Assembly (NCBI RefSeq): GCF_014076415.1
Contig: NZ_CP043568.1
Coordinates: 2,790,001-2,854,000, forward strand
Direction: 5' to 3'
DNA: 64,000 nucleotides
Origin: Comamonas testosteroni
GTDB lineage: Bacteria > Pseudomonadota > Gammaproteobacteria > Burkholderiales > Burkholderiaceae_C
The translations under genes were made by a program, and so were the position numbers. The notes beneath the pieces are model-generated. The model had not been told where the DNA came from. It ran no database searches and was given only the letters and a program-made list of their open reading frames with translations. Below are positions 43,605 through 52,724 of this stretch, in pieces. Position 1 is the first letter of the stretch. Each line of letters begins with the position of its first letter.

Positions 43605-45740
43605 ATGTCTCAACGTTTTTCGAATTCTTCCGCCCATTCCTTGCGCCGCTCTCCCAAGTCGGCTCTGGCCCGCGCCATCGAGGCGCTGCAGCCGGCAGGG
43701 CGCGGACTGGCCCTGGGCACAGGCCTGGGCCTGTTGGCCTGTTCACCCCTGGCCTTTGCGCAGTCCGATGCGGCCAAGCAGGAGTCCAGCCTGGCTGAGG
43801 TGACGGTGTCGGCGACCGGCATGGCCGCCGGCGATATGGCTACGCCCGTTCAGGTGCTCGGCGAAGAGGAGCTGCGCCTGCGCCGCGCTGCAACCCTGGG
43901 CGAGACCCTTGCGGCCGAGCCCGGCATCAATGCCAGCCATTTCGGTGCGGGAGCCAGCCGCCCGGTGATTCGCGGTATGGATGGTGCGCGGGTCTCCGTG
44001 CTCAGCGATGGCTCGGAGTTGCTCGACGCATCGACCGTCAGCCCCGACCATGCGGTGACCACCGAGCCTTTGCTGGCCCGGCAGATCGAAGTGCTGCGCG
44101 GCCCTTCGGCCTTGCTTTACAGCCCTGGCGCCATGGGAGGCGTGGTGAATGTGCTGGATGGCAAGATTCCGACCCAGGCGCCCGAGAAAGGCCTGGAAGG
44201 TTCGGCCGAGGTGCAGGCTGGCACAGCTGCAGGCATGTCGGCAGGTGCGTTCTCCCTGACCACTGCCACACCGCTGAAGAACGATAACGGCCAGCTGGTG
44301 CTGCATGCCGAAGGCGTGGCGCGCAACGCGGGAGACTATCGCGTGGGCAGTGGCTGGGGCCAGAGCAAGGTTCCTGGCAGTTTCAGCCGCGGCAACACGG
44401 GCAGCGTGGGTCTGTCCTGGGTAGGCAATCAGGGCTATCTGGGCCTGGCCTACACGCGGCAACAGGCCAAGTACGGCTTGCCCGGCCATCAGCACAGCTT
44501 CGAAGGCTGCCACGCACATGGCGATCATCTGCATTGCGGCTCGCATGACGGGCACGACCACGACCATGATCATGAGGAAAGCGGCAGCGTGCCGGTTGTC
44601 GATCTGACCAGCGAGCGCTGGGATCTGCGTGGCGAATGGCGCAAGCCCACCGCCGGTATTGCGGCGCTGCGTCTGCGAGGAGGCCTGACCAATTACCGTC
44701 ACGACGAGATCGAGGACGGCAGCGTGGCCACCCAGTTCAGAAACAAGGCCCATGACCTGCGCCTGGAGATGGAGCATGAGCCCATCGCCGGCTGGCGTGG
44801 CACGCTGGGTCTGCAGACCCTCAAGCGCCGCTTCAGCGCCACCGGCGAAGAGGCCTATGTGCAGCCCACGGACACCCAGCGCCACAGCCTCTATCTGCTG
44901 GAGGAATACCGCTGGCAGGATTGGAGCTTTCAAGGGGCCTTGCGTCACGACCGCCAGCGTGTGGAGGCCGAGTTGAGCAACGAACGTCGCAGCCACAGCG
45001 CTACTTCGGCGTCGCTGGGCACGGTCTGGAAGTTCCAGCCCGGCTACAGTGCATCGGCTTCGTTCACCAGCGGCAGCCGCATGCCCACGGCGGAAGAGCT
45101 GTTTGCCAACGGCCTGCACATGGCCACGGCAACCTACGAGATCGGCAATCCCAATCTGTCGCGCGAGCGCTCGCAGGCACTGGACCTGGGCCTGGCCAAG
45201 ACGGCTGGTGATACGACCTGGAAGCTCAATGCCTATCACTACCGTATCAAGGGCTATATCTACGGCGCCACGCTGGATGCCCACGAAGGGCTGCAACTGC
45301 TGCAATACACCCAGGGCAATGCGCGCTTTACGGGCTGGGAGGCTCAGCTGAGCCAGCGCCTGAGTCGTGAGTTGAGCCTGAGTGTGTTTGGTGACGGCGT
45401 GCGTGCGCGTCTGGAAGACGGCTCTGCGCTGCCACGCATTCCGGCCTTGCGTGCGGGCTTGCGTGTGAATGCACGTCTGGCCGGCTGGGACACCATGGCT
45501 GAATGGACCCAGGTGCTGCGCCAGAACCGCACGGCCCAGTACGAAACCCAGACGCCGGGCTACGGCATGCTGAACCTGGGCGCCAGCTACCTCTGGAAGA
45601 CTGGTGGCAACCAGTGGCAGTTCTATGTCAAGGGCCAGAACCTCACCAACCGTCTGGCCTACGCTGCAACCTCGTTTATCAAGAGTGCTGCCCCGTTGAC
45701 GGGTCGCAATCTGGTGGTCGGTCTGAGAATGGACTTCTGA
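43605..45740 (+). CDS. znuD: TonB-dependent receptor, ZnuD-like (probable zinc uptake)
   Basis: 711 residues. A long leader (about 50 residues, with ALGTGLGLLACSPLAFAQ) is followed by a plug domain (EVTVSATGMAAGDMATPVQV; RPVIRGMDGARVSVLSDGSE; LLYSPGAMGGVVNVLDGKIP) and a 22-strand barrel ending in LVVGLRMDF. A histidine-rich extracellular loop near residue 300 has HAHGDHLHCGSHDG and GHDHDHDHEE, the mark of zinc receptors such as ZnuD. ATG 43605 has GGAAC upstream. No clear Zur palindrome is seen in front. Confidence 0.85.
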   Translation: MSQRFSNSSAHSLRRSPKSALARAIEALQPAGRGLALGTGLGLLACSPLAFAQSDAAKQESSLAEVTVSATGMAAGDMATPVQVLGEEELRLRRAATLGETLAAEPGINASHFGAGASRPVIRGMDGARVSVLSDGSELLDASTVSPDHAVTTEPLLARQIEVLRGPSALLYSPGAMGGVVNVLDGKIPTQAPEKGLEGSAEVQAGTAAGMSAGAFSLTTATPLKNDNGQLVLHAEGVARNAGDYRVGSGWGQSKVPGSFSRGNTGSVGLSWVGNQGYLGLAYTRQQAKYGLPGHQHSFEGCHAHGDHLHCGSHDGHDHDHDHEESGSVPVVDLTSERWDLRGEWRKPTAGIAALRLRGGLTNYRHDEIEDGSVATQFRNKAHDLRLEMEHEPIAGWRGTLGLQTLKRRFSATGEEAYVQPTDTQRHSLYLLEEYRWQDWSFQGALRHDRQRVEAELSNERRSHSATSASLGTVWKFQPGYSASASFTSGSRMPTAEELFANGLHMATATYEIGNPNLSRERSQALDLGLAKTAGDTTWKLNAYHYRIKGYIYGATLDAHEGLQLLQYTQGNARFTGWEAQLSQRLSRELSLSVFGDGVRARLEDGSALPRIPALRAGLRVNARLAGWDTMAEWTQVLRQNRTAQYETQTPGYGMLNLGASYLWKTGGNQWQFYVKGQNLTNRLAYAATSFIKSAAPLTGRNLVVGLRMDF

Positions 45741-45802
45741 TCCGGCTCTTGGTGAGTCAAGCCGCATCCGGTCCAGGTTTTGGCCTGGGCCGGATACCAT
45801 GG

Positions 45803-46882
45803 CTATAGATAGTGCTGCAGATGGCGCAGGGAACGAGTGCTGTCCACGCCTATCCTGGCAATCACCTCCGATTCGGGCACGCCGGCGCGCAGCCATTGCA
45901 CGATGGCCGTGTTGCGCAAGACCTGCGGCCCCACACGCTGCAGCGGAAATTTCTGGCTGTCCTCGGGCTGGGCCTGATGGGCGCGCTGAATGATCTGCGA
46001 AGCCACATGGAACAGCATGCGTACCGACAACTCGCCGCCACGGCGCGAATAGAAGACGATATGGTTGCCGTCGATCACCGACGGCCCGCGCTGTGCGGCG
46101 CTGAATCTTCTCCAGCTTTGCAAGGCCTGGGCCACGGAGTCGGGCAGCTCAAGCAGCCTTTGCTGAGCATTTCTGCCGCCTTCTATCTGCAGGTAGCGGG
46201 GCAGGGGCGACTCTCCGTTCGCAATGCTTTCCGAGCTGCCAACCCAGACCTGATTTGCGCTTGAAAGCAGGTTCTTCCATAGCAGGCAGCGCACCTCTTC
46301 GGGGGCCAGAGCCATCTCGTAGAGCAGCAGCACAATGGCGCGGTCACGTGCGTCCTGATAACCATCTGCGCTGGGAAAGTGCCTTGGCAGTGACTGCCAG
46401 AGCAGGGGGGGCAGGCAATGGCCTTTGCCGTCTTCCGAGGGAGGTCGTTCGGCCGGCTCGAGACCGGTTGCAGGGTTGGCGCTGATCCAGCCGTGCTCCA
46501 TCGCATGGTCGTAGATGCGCTCCAGCAGCCGCCAGTAGCGGCGGCGGGTGACCGGACTGATCTTGCGCTCGGGGTGGTGGTGCGCACGTTGGCCATCGCG
46601 TATCTGCAGGAAGCTCTGCACATCCAGCTTGCTTGCCTGATGCCAGGACTTTGAAGAATGCTGCCTGCGGGCAGGGCGCTCCTTGTCTGCGATCGGTGCC
46701 TGCCCGGACAGATGCATCAACCATGCCTGCCAGACCTTTTCATAATTGCCGCCTGGAGAGGTGTCCAGCGCATCCCAGCTCTTGCTGCCCTCATGCTCGA
46801 GCCAATCGCGAAACAGCTGGCTTCCAGTGGGCAGTGTGGATGGATCTGGGGACTGCTTATCCGGAATGTTCTTGTCTTGCAT
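45803..46882 (-). CDS. Tyrosine-recombinase-like protein with degraded catalytic residues
   Basis: 359 residues in a phage-integrase layout: SAM-like N-terminal domain (about 15-150; TRRRYWRLLERIYDHAMEHG) and catalytic-like domain (about 165-355). Where active enzymes read T-G-x-R-x-x-E, this reads MALAPEEVRCLLW, so the first Arg is Ala. The H-x-L-R-H box reads GPQVLRNTAIVQWL, with His replaced by Gln. A Tyr is kept near the end (RHLQHYL). It is probably not an active integrase, and may be a DNA-binding relic or repurposed protein. Coding style matches the chromosome, so it is not recent. Confidence 0.78.
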   Translation of the reverse strand: MQDKNIPDKQSPDPSTLPTGSQLFRDWLEHEGSKSWDALDTSPGGNYEKVWQAWLMHLSGQAPIADKERPARRQHSSKSWHQASKLDVQSFLQIRDGQRAHHHPERKISPVTRRRYWRLLERIYDHAMEHGWISANPATGLEPAERPPSEDGKGHCLPPLLWQSLPRHFPSADGYQDARDRAIVLLLYEMALAPEEVRCLLWKNLLSSANQVWVGSSESIANGESPLPRYLQIEGGRNAQQRLLELPDSVAQALQSWRRFSAAQRGPSVIDGNHIVFYSRRGGELSVRMLFHVASQIIQRAHQAQPEDSQKFPLQRVGPQVLRNTAIVQWLRAGVPESEVIARIGVDSTRSLRHLQHYL

Positions 46883-46894
46883 ATGATGAGTTTA

Positions 46895-46907
46895 ATGTAA
46901 CTTACAT
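46895..46907. promoter_or_regulatory. Palindrome ahead of the recombinase-like gene
   Basis: ATGTAACTTACAT, perfect 6-bp arms around one base, 12 bases upstream of the start at 46882. This is operator-like in size and place; the binder is unknown. Confidence 0.35.
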
Positions 46908-46971
46908 GGATTATTTATCACTACCAACAAAAATGCATTCACTCAATCACAAGCCTGCAGTAATCAGCGAA

Positions 46972-46998
46972 GAGGGCGCTTTCTGTCCCAGCGCCCTC
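46972..46998 (-). terminator. Candidate terminator after pdxH
   Basis: Perfect 9-bp arms GAGGGCGCT and AGCGCCCTC around a 9-base loop, 28 bases past the pdxH stop. The T run on the minus strand is weak. Confidence 0.5.
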
Positions 46999-47025
46999 AC
47001 ATTTTCATGACGGAACCATTAAAAC

Positions 47026-47673
47026 TCAGGGCGCCAGCCGTTCGCGAATCCAGTCCTTACCCTCCTGTCGGTAGCTCAGGCGGTCATGCAACCGGCTCTT
47101 GCGCCCCTGCCAGAACTCCCAACGCTCGGGCACCAGACGGAAACCGCCCCAGTGAGGAGGTCGGGGGGGATTGAGTAAAAACTGCGCGCTGTATTTGGCG
47201 GCATTGGCCATCAGCACGCCGCGACCACTGATGACCTGGCTTTGTGGACTGGCCCAGGCCCCGATCCTGGAGTCAAGCGGACGGCTGGCAAAGTAGGCAT
47301 CGCTTTCCTCAGCGCTGACTTTTTCCACGCGGCCTTCGATGCGCACCACACGCTCCAGCTCCACCCAGTGAAATTGCAGGGCAGCGAATGGATTGCCCGC
47401 CAGTTGCTGACCCTTTCGGCTGTCGTAGTTGGTGTACCAGACAATGCCACGCTCGTCATAGCCTTTGATCAGCACGATGCGCGTGCTGGGTCGCAGGTCG
47501 CCGCTCACGGTCGCCACAGTCATGGCATTGGGCTCGGGTACCTGGGCTCTCACGGCTTCCTGCAGCCACTGGTCGAACTGCTGCAGGGGATTCAGGTTGG
47601 AAGCGGATTCGCTCAGCTCTGCGCGTTCATAGCTTTTGCGCAGATCGGCAATGGATGAAGATAGGCTGCTCAT
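47026..47673 (-). CDS. pdxH: Pyridoxamine 5'-phosphate oxidase
   Basis: 215 residues, normal length. FMN-dependent enzyme making pyridoxal 5'-phosphate from pyridoxine/pyridoxamine phosphate. Seen: [20 protein letters not shown], then [32 protein letters not shown], and the C-terminal [20 protein letters not shown] ending in RERLAP, all typical. ATG 47673 or 47679 are both possible; no strong ribosome site. The start is divergent from the MobA-like gene, 34 bases away. Confidence 0.92.
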   Translation of the reverse strand: MSSLSSSIADLRKSYERAELSESASNLNPLQQFDQWLQEAVRAQVPEPNAMTVATVSGDLRPSTRIVLIKGYDERGIVWYTNYDSRKGQQLAGNPFAALQFHWVELERVVRIEGRVEKVSAEESDAYFASRPLDSRIGAWASPQSQVISGRGVLMANAAKYSAQFLLNPPRPPHWGGFRLVPERWEFWQGRKSRLHDRLSYRQEGKDWIRERLAP

Positions 47674-47707
47674 GTTCATATTGTGCCGCGCAGCCAAAGC
47701 CAGCGTT

Positions 47708-48340
47708 ATGCTCGACAGCAATATGAATCAAGAAGTTTTGCCCGCTCCCATGGTTGATCCGGACCTGCCTTGTGTGCTGGTTCTCGCTGCGGGCAGGGGA
47801 GAACGCTTTCTCGCATCGGGCGGCTCCAGCCACAAGCTCCAGGCCATGCTGGGCCTGCAAACCGTTTTGCAGACCACGCTGGCTGCGGTGCAGGTCTCTG
47901 GCCTTCCCTGGCATCTGGAATGCGGGCCGCATCCCGGCATGGGCGACAGCATTGCGGCGGCCGTCAAGGCCACGGCCGGCGCCAATGGCTGGCTGATCCT
48001 GCCAGCAGATTTGCCTTTGATTCAGGCCGCTACGCTACACGAGTTGGCCTTGCAGCTAACGCGGCTGGATAGCCGTGAGCTGCATGTGATTCAACCCTTC
48101 TACCAGGGACGGAAGGGCCATCCCGTGGCTTTCAGCCGAGCAGCAGCTCCTGCACTCGCCCTGCTGAGCGGTGATCAGGGTGCGGCCTCCATCGTGCGCA
48201 ATGCGGCGGAGAATCAGCGTCTGCAACGCTGGGACTGCGATGACATCGGCTGCGTGCTCGATGTGGACACCGTGCAGGCCTTGGAGGAAGCGCGCAGGAT
48301 CTGGAATGACCGCAATTCACGGCCGCCAGAAAGCCCCTGA
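47708..48340 (+). CDS. MobA-like nucleotidyltransferase family protein (MocA/YgfJ-like)
   Basis: 210 residues. The N-terminal NTP-binding loop reads [20 protein letters not shown]; the metal-binding [19 protein letters not shown] is at about residue 90; GRKGHPVAF, as in molybdenum-cofactor cytidylyl/guanylyltransferases, is near 140; the Asp motif [14 protein letters not shown] closes the domain. It could transfer CMP or GMP to molybdopterin; no xanthine dehydrogenase or formate dehydrogenase gene is nearby. ATG 47708 or 47723 may start. Confidence 0.82.
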   Translation: MLDSNMNQEVLPAPMVDPDLPCVLVLAAGRGERFLASGGSSHKLQAMLGLQTVLQTTLAAVQVSGLPWHLECGPHPGMGDSIAAAVKATAGANGWLILPADLPLIQAATLHELALQLTRLDSRELHVIQPFYQGRKGHPVAFSRAAAPALALLSGDQGAASIVRNAAENQRLQRWDCDDIGCVLDVDTVQALEEARRIWNDRNSRPPESP

Positions 48341-48465
48341 AGTAGGGACTAGGACTCGACAACCATTGACTTTGCCGAGCTCGTCTAGGTTTGCCGCTGT
48401 GTCTCAGCCAAGGCCTGGTCTTGCTGGCGCGTGTTCGCGGCTCTTTCCATGCGAGGGCGACGGCT

Positions 48466-49077
48466 TTACGCGCCGCGCTCGATCACGGCACAAGCCAGGC
48501 GCGCGCCGGAATTGCCGGTCGGCTGGGTCGTGTAGTCATCCGGATCATTGTGCACAATCAACGATCGGCCCAGAATACCGTTGCCGCCTCTGTCCAGTTT
48601 GAGCTCCTTGCTCACAAAATCGATGGTCGCCACGCCCAGGGTATCGGCGTCAAGGCTGGGCAGGTCACCGATGTGATGGGCCTTGGTGTCGCCGAATTTG
48701 CCATGCGCCTGTTGTCCAGGGTTGAAGTGGCCGCCGGCGCTCAAGCCATCGCCGCTGGAGCAGTCGCCTTTTTCATGGACGTGAAAGCCATGCTCGCTAT
48801 TCGGCGCCAGCCCTTCCACGCGGCCTTGTACTCGAATGCTGCCGTCGGGCTGCGGGAAGAACTGCACCGTGCCCGTTACCTGGCTCCCCTTGGTGGCTTC
48901 CAGGCGTGCAATCGATTGCACGCCTTTGCTGCGAGTTGCTGCAGGGGCCGTCTCCGAAGAAGAGGGTGCGGCCGTGTTGCTGGTCGTGGAGCAGGCCGTC
49001 ACGGCCAGGCTTGCGGCAAGCGCCAGACCTGTCCAGGCAGGGCGCGAAAAGAGGGCGGCAACACGGTTAAGGAGCAT
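48466..49077 (-). CDS. sodC: Cu/Zn superoxide dismutase, lipoprotein form
   Basis: 203 residues. Signal with lipobox LAVTAC near residue 29, then a Ser/Ala-rich linker and a SodC domain. Copper/zinc ligands in EHGFHVHEKGDCSSGDGLSA, then GGHFNPGQQAHG and SLIVHNDPDDY; the disulfide Cys pair is in GDC and RLACAVIE. It removes periplasmic superoxide. ATG 49077 has CGGAAAGA upstream; the 18 residues before it in frame are not conserved. Confidence 0.93.
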   Translation of the reverse strand: MLLNRVAALFSRPAWTGLALAASLAVTACSTTSNTAAPSSSETAPAATRSKGVQSIARLEATKGSQVTGTVQFFPQPDGSIRVQGRVEGLAPNSEHGFHVHEKGDCSSGDGLSAGGHFNPGQQAHGKFGDTKAHHIGDLPSLDADTLGVATIDFVSKELKLDRGGNGILGRSLIVHNDPDDYTTQPTGNSGARLACAVIERGA

Positions 49078-49179
49078 GGCAGTCTTTCCGAAATCAAAAG
49101 GCCATTGTGCCCCGGATCGCCAGAACTTCAAGCTTTTTTGCCTCGTATCCCAATACAGTAGAGCGATGTTAGCTACGTT

Positions 49180-49809
49180 TCAAATAGCAGCAACAGCTGA
49201 GCACCTGGCTTGCTGGAAGTCCGCATAGGCCAGCAGGCGCCTGAGTGCCTTGTCGTCAATGCCCAGCCGTTGCAACTCGTCAAAAGTGGCCTGGGCGTAG
49301 TCCAGTGTCGTGCCGTATATGCCCTGGGCCTGAGAGAAGATGCGCCGGTATTCATCCGGCGCCAGCTCGCCGGTATGGTGCGGGCTTTGGCGTGAGAGCG
49401 TGAATGCGAGGGCCTTCACAGCCCCATGCGGGGTGCGGCAAGGCAGCCAGCGCGGGTCATAGACGGCATTGGGCATCTCACGCAACCAGAGCTTGCGCAT
49501 CACGGTATCGCCCTGGTTTCGCGGAATACGGAAGGCCATGCCCTGGCAACTGCCGCCCGAGAGCATGCCAAACACCAGGCCTGGTACCTGGGGCGTGCCA
49601 CGGTTGATGGTGCTCCACATTTTCAGAGCACGATGCCAGCCATGTACATGGGCTGAACGGCGTTCGCTGAAGTCAAATTCGGGGCGCCAGATCAGAGAGC
49701 CATACCCAAAAATCCACAAATCCTCGTCACCTCCCCACTGCACCAGAGCCCGCTCCAGCATCTGGTCAGCATCACGCATGGAATGATTCAACAAAGGAAG
49801 GGCGGACAT
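49180..49809 (-). CDS. chaC: Gamma-glutamylcyclotransferase, ChaC-like
   Basis: 209 residues. GGCT fold with the nucleotide-like loop WIFGYGSLIWRPEF and the conserved GMAFRIP region. The catalytic Glu is expected in the central LWLREMPNAVYDPRWLP region. It cleaves glutathione to 5-oxoproline and Cys-Gly in the cytoplasm. ATG 49809 follows GAGGAGTTT, a strong ribosome site. Confidence 0.88.
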   Translation of the reverse strand: MSALPLLNHSMRDADQMLERALVQWGGDEDLWIFGYGSLIWRPEFDFSERRSAHVHGWHRALKMWSTINRGTPQVPGLVFGMLSGGSCQGMAFRIPRNQGDTVMRKLWLREMPNAVYDPRWLPCRTPHGAVKALAFTLSRQSPHHTGELAPDEYRRIFSQAQGIYGTTLDYAQATFDELQRLGIDDKALRRLLAYADFQQARCSAVAAI

Positions 49810-50108
49810 GGAAACTCCTCAAACCGGATTCAGAGCTGAATTGACTTTGATATATAACGCGCGGGCGCGCCTTCGGTGCACCTGTGCACGCACGAAGGCG
49901 TAAAAGCAACGCTTTGCCGCTGTGAAGCGGCTGAGATGAATCCTTTTTGCGATTGCCGTGAAGGCAGTCGTGAAGGCCTTTCACGGCAAACCTCTAGAAT
50001 GCGTGGTTTTGTCGCTTTGTCGGCCTGAAGCATGTAGTCAGGCCGCAAAGTGTCATGAATACAGGTTTCGTACTTTCATAATCACCCGCACATACGGAGA
50101 TTTCATTC

Positions 50109-50633
50109 ATGTCCTTCAACAGCTCTGACGACGATAGCCAGCAACGCTTTGCCCTGGGTTTTCTGTTTGCCCTGATCGCTCTGGTTGTCTCCACCGTCGT
50201 TGGCACCGTCGTCTACAAGCGCGGCATTTCCCACGCTCCCAAGGCTGAAGCCGCTGTGTCCGCACCCAGCGCGACCAACGTACCTGTGGTGGTGGTTGAA
50301 GAGGCGGCCCGCGTGATCGTGGAAAACGGTGTGGTCAAGTTCTACTTTGTCTCTGGCAAGGCGGAAGTGGCCGCTGGCGCCAACGAAGCGCTGAGCGATG
50401 TGGTCAAGGGCGTGGCTGAAGGCAAGCGCGCCGTGATCTCCGGCTTCCATGATGCAACCGGCAGTGCTGAAATCAATGCGGAGCTGGCCAAGCACCGTGC
50501 GCAAGCCGTCCAGGCCGCTCTGGTGGCACTGGGCGTGGCGGAAGACAAGGTCGAGCTGAAGAAGCCCGAGCAATCTCAGGCCGACGGCTCCAATGCCGAA
50601 GCTCGCCGTGTGGAAGTGATTCTGGTCGACTGA
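50109..50633 (+). CDS. OmpA-domain protein with N-terminal membrane anchor
   Basis: 174 residues. One N-terminal membrane helix (FALGFLFALIALVVSTVVGT), a Val/Ala-rich linker, then an OmpA-like peptidoglycan-binding domain: VVKFYFVSGKAEVAAGANEA, VISGFHDATGSAEINAELAKHRAQAVQAAL and the C-terminal SNAEARRVEVILVD. It should link the inner membrane to the wall. The conserved N-x-x-L-S-x-x-R-A motif reads NAELAKHRAQ. ACGGAGATTTC precedes the ATG; a strong terminator follows. Confidence 0.87.
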   Translation: MSFNSSDDDSQQRFALGFLFALIALVVSTVVGTVVYKRGISHAPKAEAAVSAPSATNVPVVVVEEAARVIVENGVVKFYFVSGKAEVAAGANEALSDVVKGVAEGKRAVISGFHDATGSAEINAELAKHRAQAVQAALVALGVAEDKVELKKPEQSQADGSNAEARRVEVILVD

Positions 50634-50655
50634 TAGACCCTGTTTTCTTGCACAA

Positions 50656-50689
50656 AGCCCGATATGGCATTCGCTGTATCGGGCTTTTT
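50656..50689 (+). terminator. Terminator after the OmpA-domain gene
   Basis: Perfect arms AGCCCGATA and TATCGGGCT around a 12-base loop, followed by TTTTT. Confidence 0.9.
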
Positions 50690-50711
50690 GATATTTGCGG
50701 CAGAGCAAGGA

Positions 50712-51239
50712 TCAGTTGATTCCAATGAATCCAGCTGCCGGAGGCTTGCCCAGGGCAATGACTCTTTCAATACCGCCGGCATCGACCTGGCGCATGACAA
50801 ACGATCCCCGCGCGAAGCGCATGGAACGGATCTGCCAGTAACCGTTGATTCGCTCGTACTCATCGCTGTACTGACCTGAGAGATTGACGATGGTGCGTTC
50901 CTTGACATTGACCTGGCAGAACTCCAGATCCCACAAGCCTTTTGCACTATCAGCTCCCATAAAGCTGATCTGAGGGTTATGGCCGTGGTGCATGTCCTGG
51001 ATTGATGGGTTGGCAATTGCCAGTCTGCTGAAGGTTTCAACCCATTCTTCTCGATCCGTAAAAGCCGGAAAACCATCGGCTTCGATGACCGCACCATGCT
51101 CCACAAAGCACTCACGCATTGCATTCGGCTGCTTCTGGTCACAGGCTCGCAAGTACCGAGCCTTCAAAGCCTGTATCGACTGAATATCCTCAAGATGCCG
51201 CAAACGCTGCTGGAGTTGCTCCAGAACCGAGTCACTCAT
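50712..51239 (-). CDS. NTF2-like/SnoaL-like domain protein
   Basis: 175 residues of the cone-shaped NTF2 fold, the usual SnoaL_4 pattern: LEDIQSIQALKARYLRACDQ, FVEHGAVIEADGFPAFTDRE, HHGHNPQISFMGADSAKGLW, then DEYERINGYWQIRSMRFARG. Enzymes of this fold include isomerases, hydratases and dehydrases; substrate unknown. The segment HHGHNP keeps family His residues. It stands alone on its strand. Confidence 0.8.
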   Translation of the reverse strand: MSDSVLEQLQQRLRHLEDIQSIQALKARYLRACDQKQPNAMRECFVEHGAVIEADGFPAFTDREEWVETFSRLAIANPSIQDMHHGHNPQISFMGADSAKGLWDLEFCQVNVKERTIVNLSGQYSDEYERINGYWQIRSMRFARGSFVMRQVDAGGIERVIALGKPPAAGFIGIN

Positions 51240-51332
51240 TGCCTGTCTCCTGATTGGTGTTGGAGTACCGAGTCTGGAATGCCGGCCAATGCCTGAAAAC
51301 CCATGTTTGAACGATAGGTAGGCCGTTCAGGC

Positions 51333-51358
51333 AAAAAAAGCGGCACCCATGTGCCGCT
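51333..51358 (-). terminator. Terminator after gloA
   Basis: Arms AGCGGCAC and GTGCCGCT with loop CCAT; on the minus strand it is followed by seven T. Confidence 0.92.
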
Positions 51359-51384
51359 CGGTTCAGGAATCTGAAGAAAAATAA

Positions 51385-51801
51385 TCACCGCAGACCGGTG
51401 CCGGTGCCCAGGTCGTCTTTGCGTTGGATCAGTTCAATCTTGTAGCCGTCAGGATCCGTCACAAAGGCAATCACGGTACTGCCGCCTTTGACGGGACCTG
51501 CTTCACGGGTCACATTGCCGCCGGCAGCCTTGATTTTCTCGCAGGCTGCATAGGCATCGGGCACACCCAGAGCAATATGACCGTAAGCCGTGCCCATGTC
51601 GTAGCTCTCGGTTCCCCAGTTGTAAGTCAGCTCAATTTCCGCCTGACCCGGGTTACCACCTTCGAAGCCAAGAAAGGCCAACGAGTACTTGTACTCGGGG
51701 TTCTCGGACGTGCGCAGCAGTTGCATGCCGATGACGTTGGTGTAGAAATCAATAGAGCGCTGGAGATTGCCAACGCGCAACATCGTGTGGAGGAATCGCA
51801 T
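51385..51801 (-). CDS. gloA: Lactoylglutathione lyase (glyoxalase I)
   Basis: 138 residues, normal for bacterial GloA. Converts methylglyoxal-glutathione hemithioacetal to S-lactoylglutathione. Metal ligands: His in [20 protein letters not shown], Glu in [10 protein letters not shown], His in [11 protein letters not shown], Glu in [10 protein letters not shown]. Ni-type short form. ATG 51801 has TGGAGACC upstream, preferred over ATG 51810, which has no site. Confidence 0.94.
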   Translation of the reverse strand: MRFLHTMLRVGNLQRSIDFYTNVIGMQLLRTSENPEYKYSLAFLGFEGGNPGQAEIELTYNWGTESYDMGTAYGHIALGVPDAYAACEKIKAAGGNVTREAGPVKGGSTVIAFVTDPDGYKIELIQRKDDLGTGTGLR

Positions 51802-52166
51802 GGTCTCCATTTTGCCAGCAGGTTCGAAGCTGCATATGATTTGACCATGCCGCGCGCCTTCATGGCCTTTGTGATACGAGCGAATCTAGCGGCCGAGGCG
51901 CGTTGTGGGGCGCGATGTATTCCAGACAAGACGGCCAAAAGGCAGCACCAGTTGCAGCGCCATTGCCTCTGCATGCTTCCTGAAACTTGCTGCTATTGCC
52001 ATGATGCGCCGCCTTGCTTGGGCGGACTACTTGAAGCGTTGTGGTTGGAGCGCAGCAAGGGAGGGATAGGCCAGCTTTTTCGCTTTCTGAGTAGGGCAGT
52101 TGACTCTTACAATCTTCTCCTCGAAATCCCTTGGCGTCGGGCAGTCACTCATCCCGTTCCGCGCTG
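51802..52166. other. Noncoding or degenerate stretch at the edge of the right-hand foreign block
   Basis: No convincing gene. Short frames on both strands show no recognisable family. It lies between intact gloA and the truncated ClbS gene, so it may contain remnants of whatever recombined here. Confidence 0.45.
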
Positions 52167-52346
52167 CTACCCCGGCCGCTGCTCGATCACCGGCCTCCAC
52201 GGAGCCTTCCATAGCCCTTCGGCATGACCTTCGAGCGTCGATTCTCGCGCTCGCTCCGGTGGCACGTTGACGAGATCGGCCATCAGCTGCTGGTAGCTCT
52301 TGCGAATCGCGTCCAGCAATTCCTGTTTGCTTTGCGGCACAGCCAT
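52167..52346 (-). pseudogene. Truncated ClbS/DfsB-family four-helix protein
   Basis: 59 residues: MAVPQSKQELLDAIRKSYQQ, then LMADLVNVPPERARESTLEG and HAEG. This matches the first third of ClbS/DfsB proteins, normally about 165-170 residues; after HAEG the frame continues into unrelated LWKAPWRPVIEQ and stops. The start is well supported (AGGAGGACTGGC before ATG 52346). The downstream two thirds are absent from the window, so the break near 52215 is a probable recombination point. Confidence 0.75.
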
Positions 52347-52724
52347 GCCAGTCCTCCTGAAGGTTTGGGCGGGATCTTCACTTACCGCTTGCATTGTCGC
52401 CCGGCTGCGGGTCGGAGCGCTGCTCTTCTGCAAAGGCCAGCCTGTTGGCTACTTTTTGGATTGGCGCATGCCGCTACGCCAGGCTCCAGAGCGACCACCG
52501 CAGACCGCGGCGAAGGACGAAACGCGCCAGGCGCCACAGCATCCCGTGCCGGTCACGCAGCCTGTCCAGCTGGCCCAGCAGCAGAAAAAGGACTTGGAGT
52601 ACCTGGAGAGCCTGGTCATTCGCAATGCTCAGATACGCTCGAATCTCATGGAATGAACCGCATCAGCCTAGACGCCTGATGAGCTGCTCGCTCGTGTCCA
52701 AGAAGACAAATTGGGATTTGAGGT
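52347..52724. other. Stretch without a supported gene
   Basis: A plus-strand frame ends at 52656 with an Ala/Gln-rich tail (APERPPQTAAKDETRQ; QQQKKDLEYLESLVIRNAQI). Its start overlaps the ClbS start in antisense, so it may only be a fragment. I do not call a gene. Confidence 0.4.

Noticed and set aside
43743..45896. 717-codon minus-strand frame
   Set aside because: Antisense to the TonB receptor; no recognisable protein features.
52300..52656. 118-codon plus-strand frame
   Set aside because: Begins antisense to the well-supported ClbS start and has no clear ribosome site; only the tail looks protein-like.
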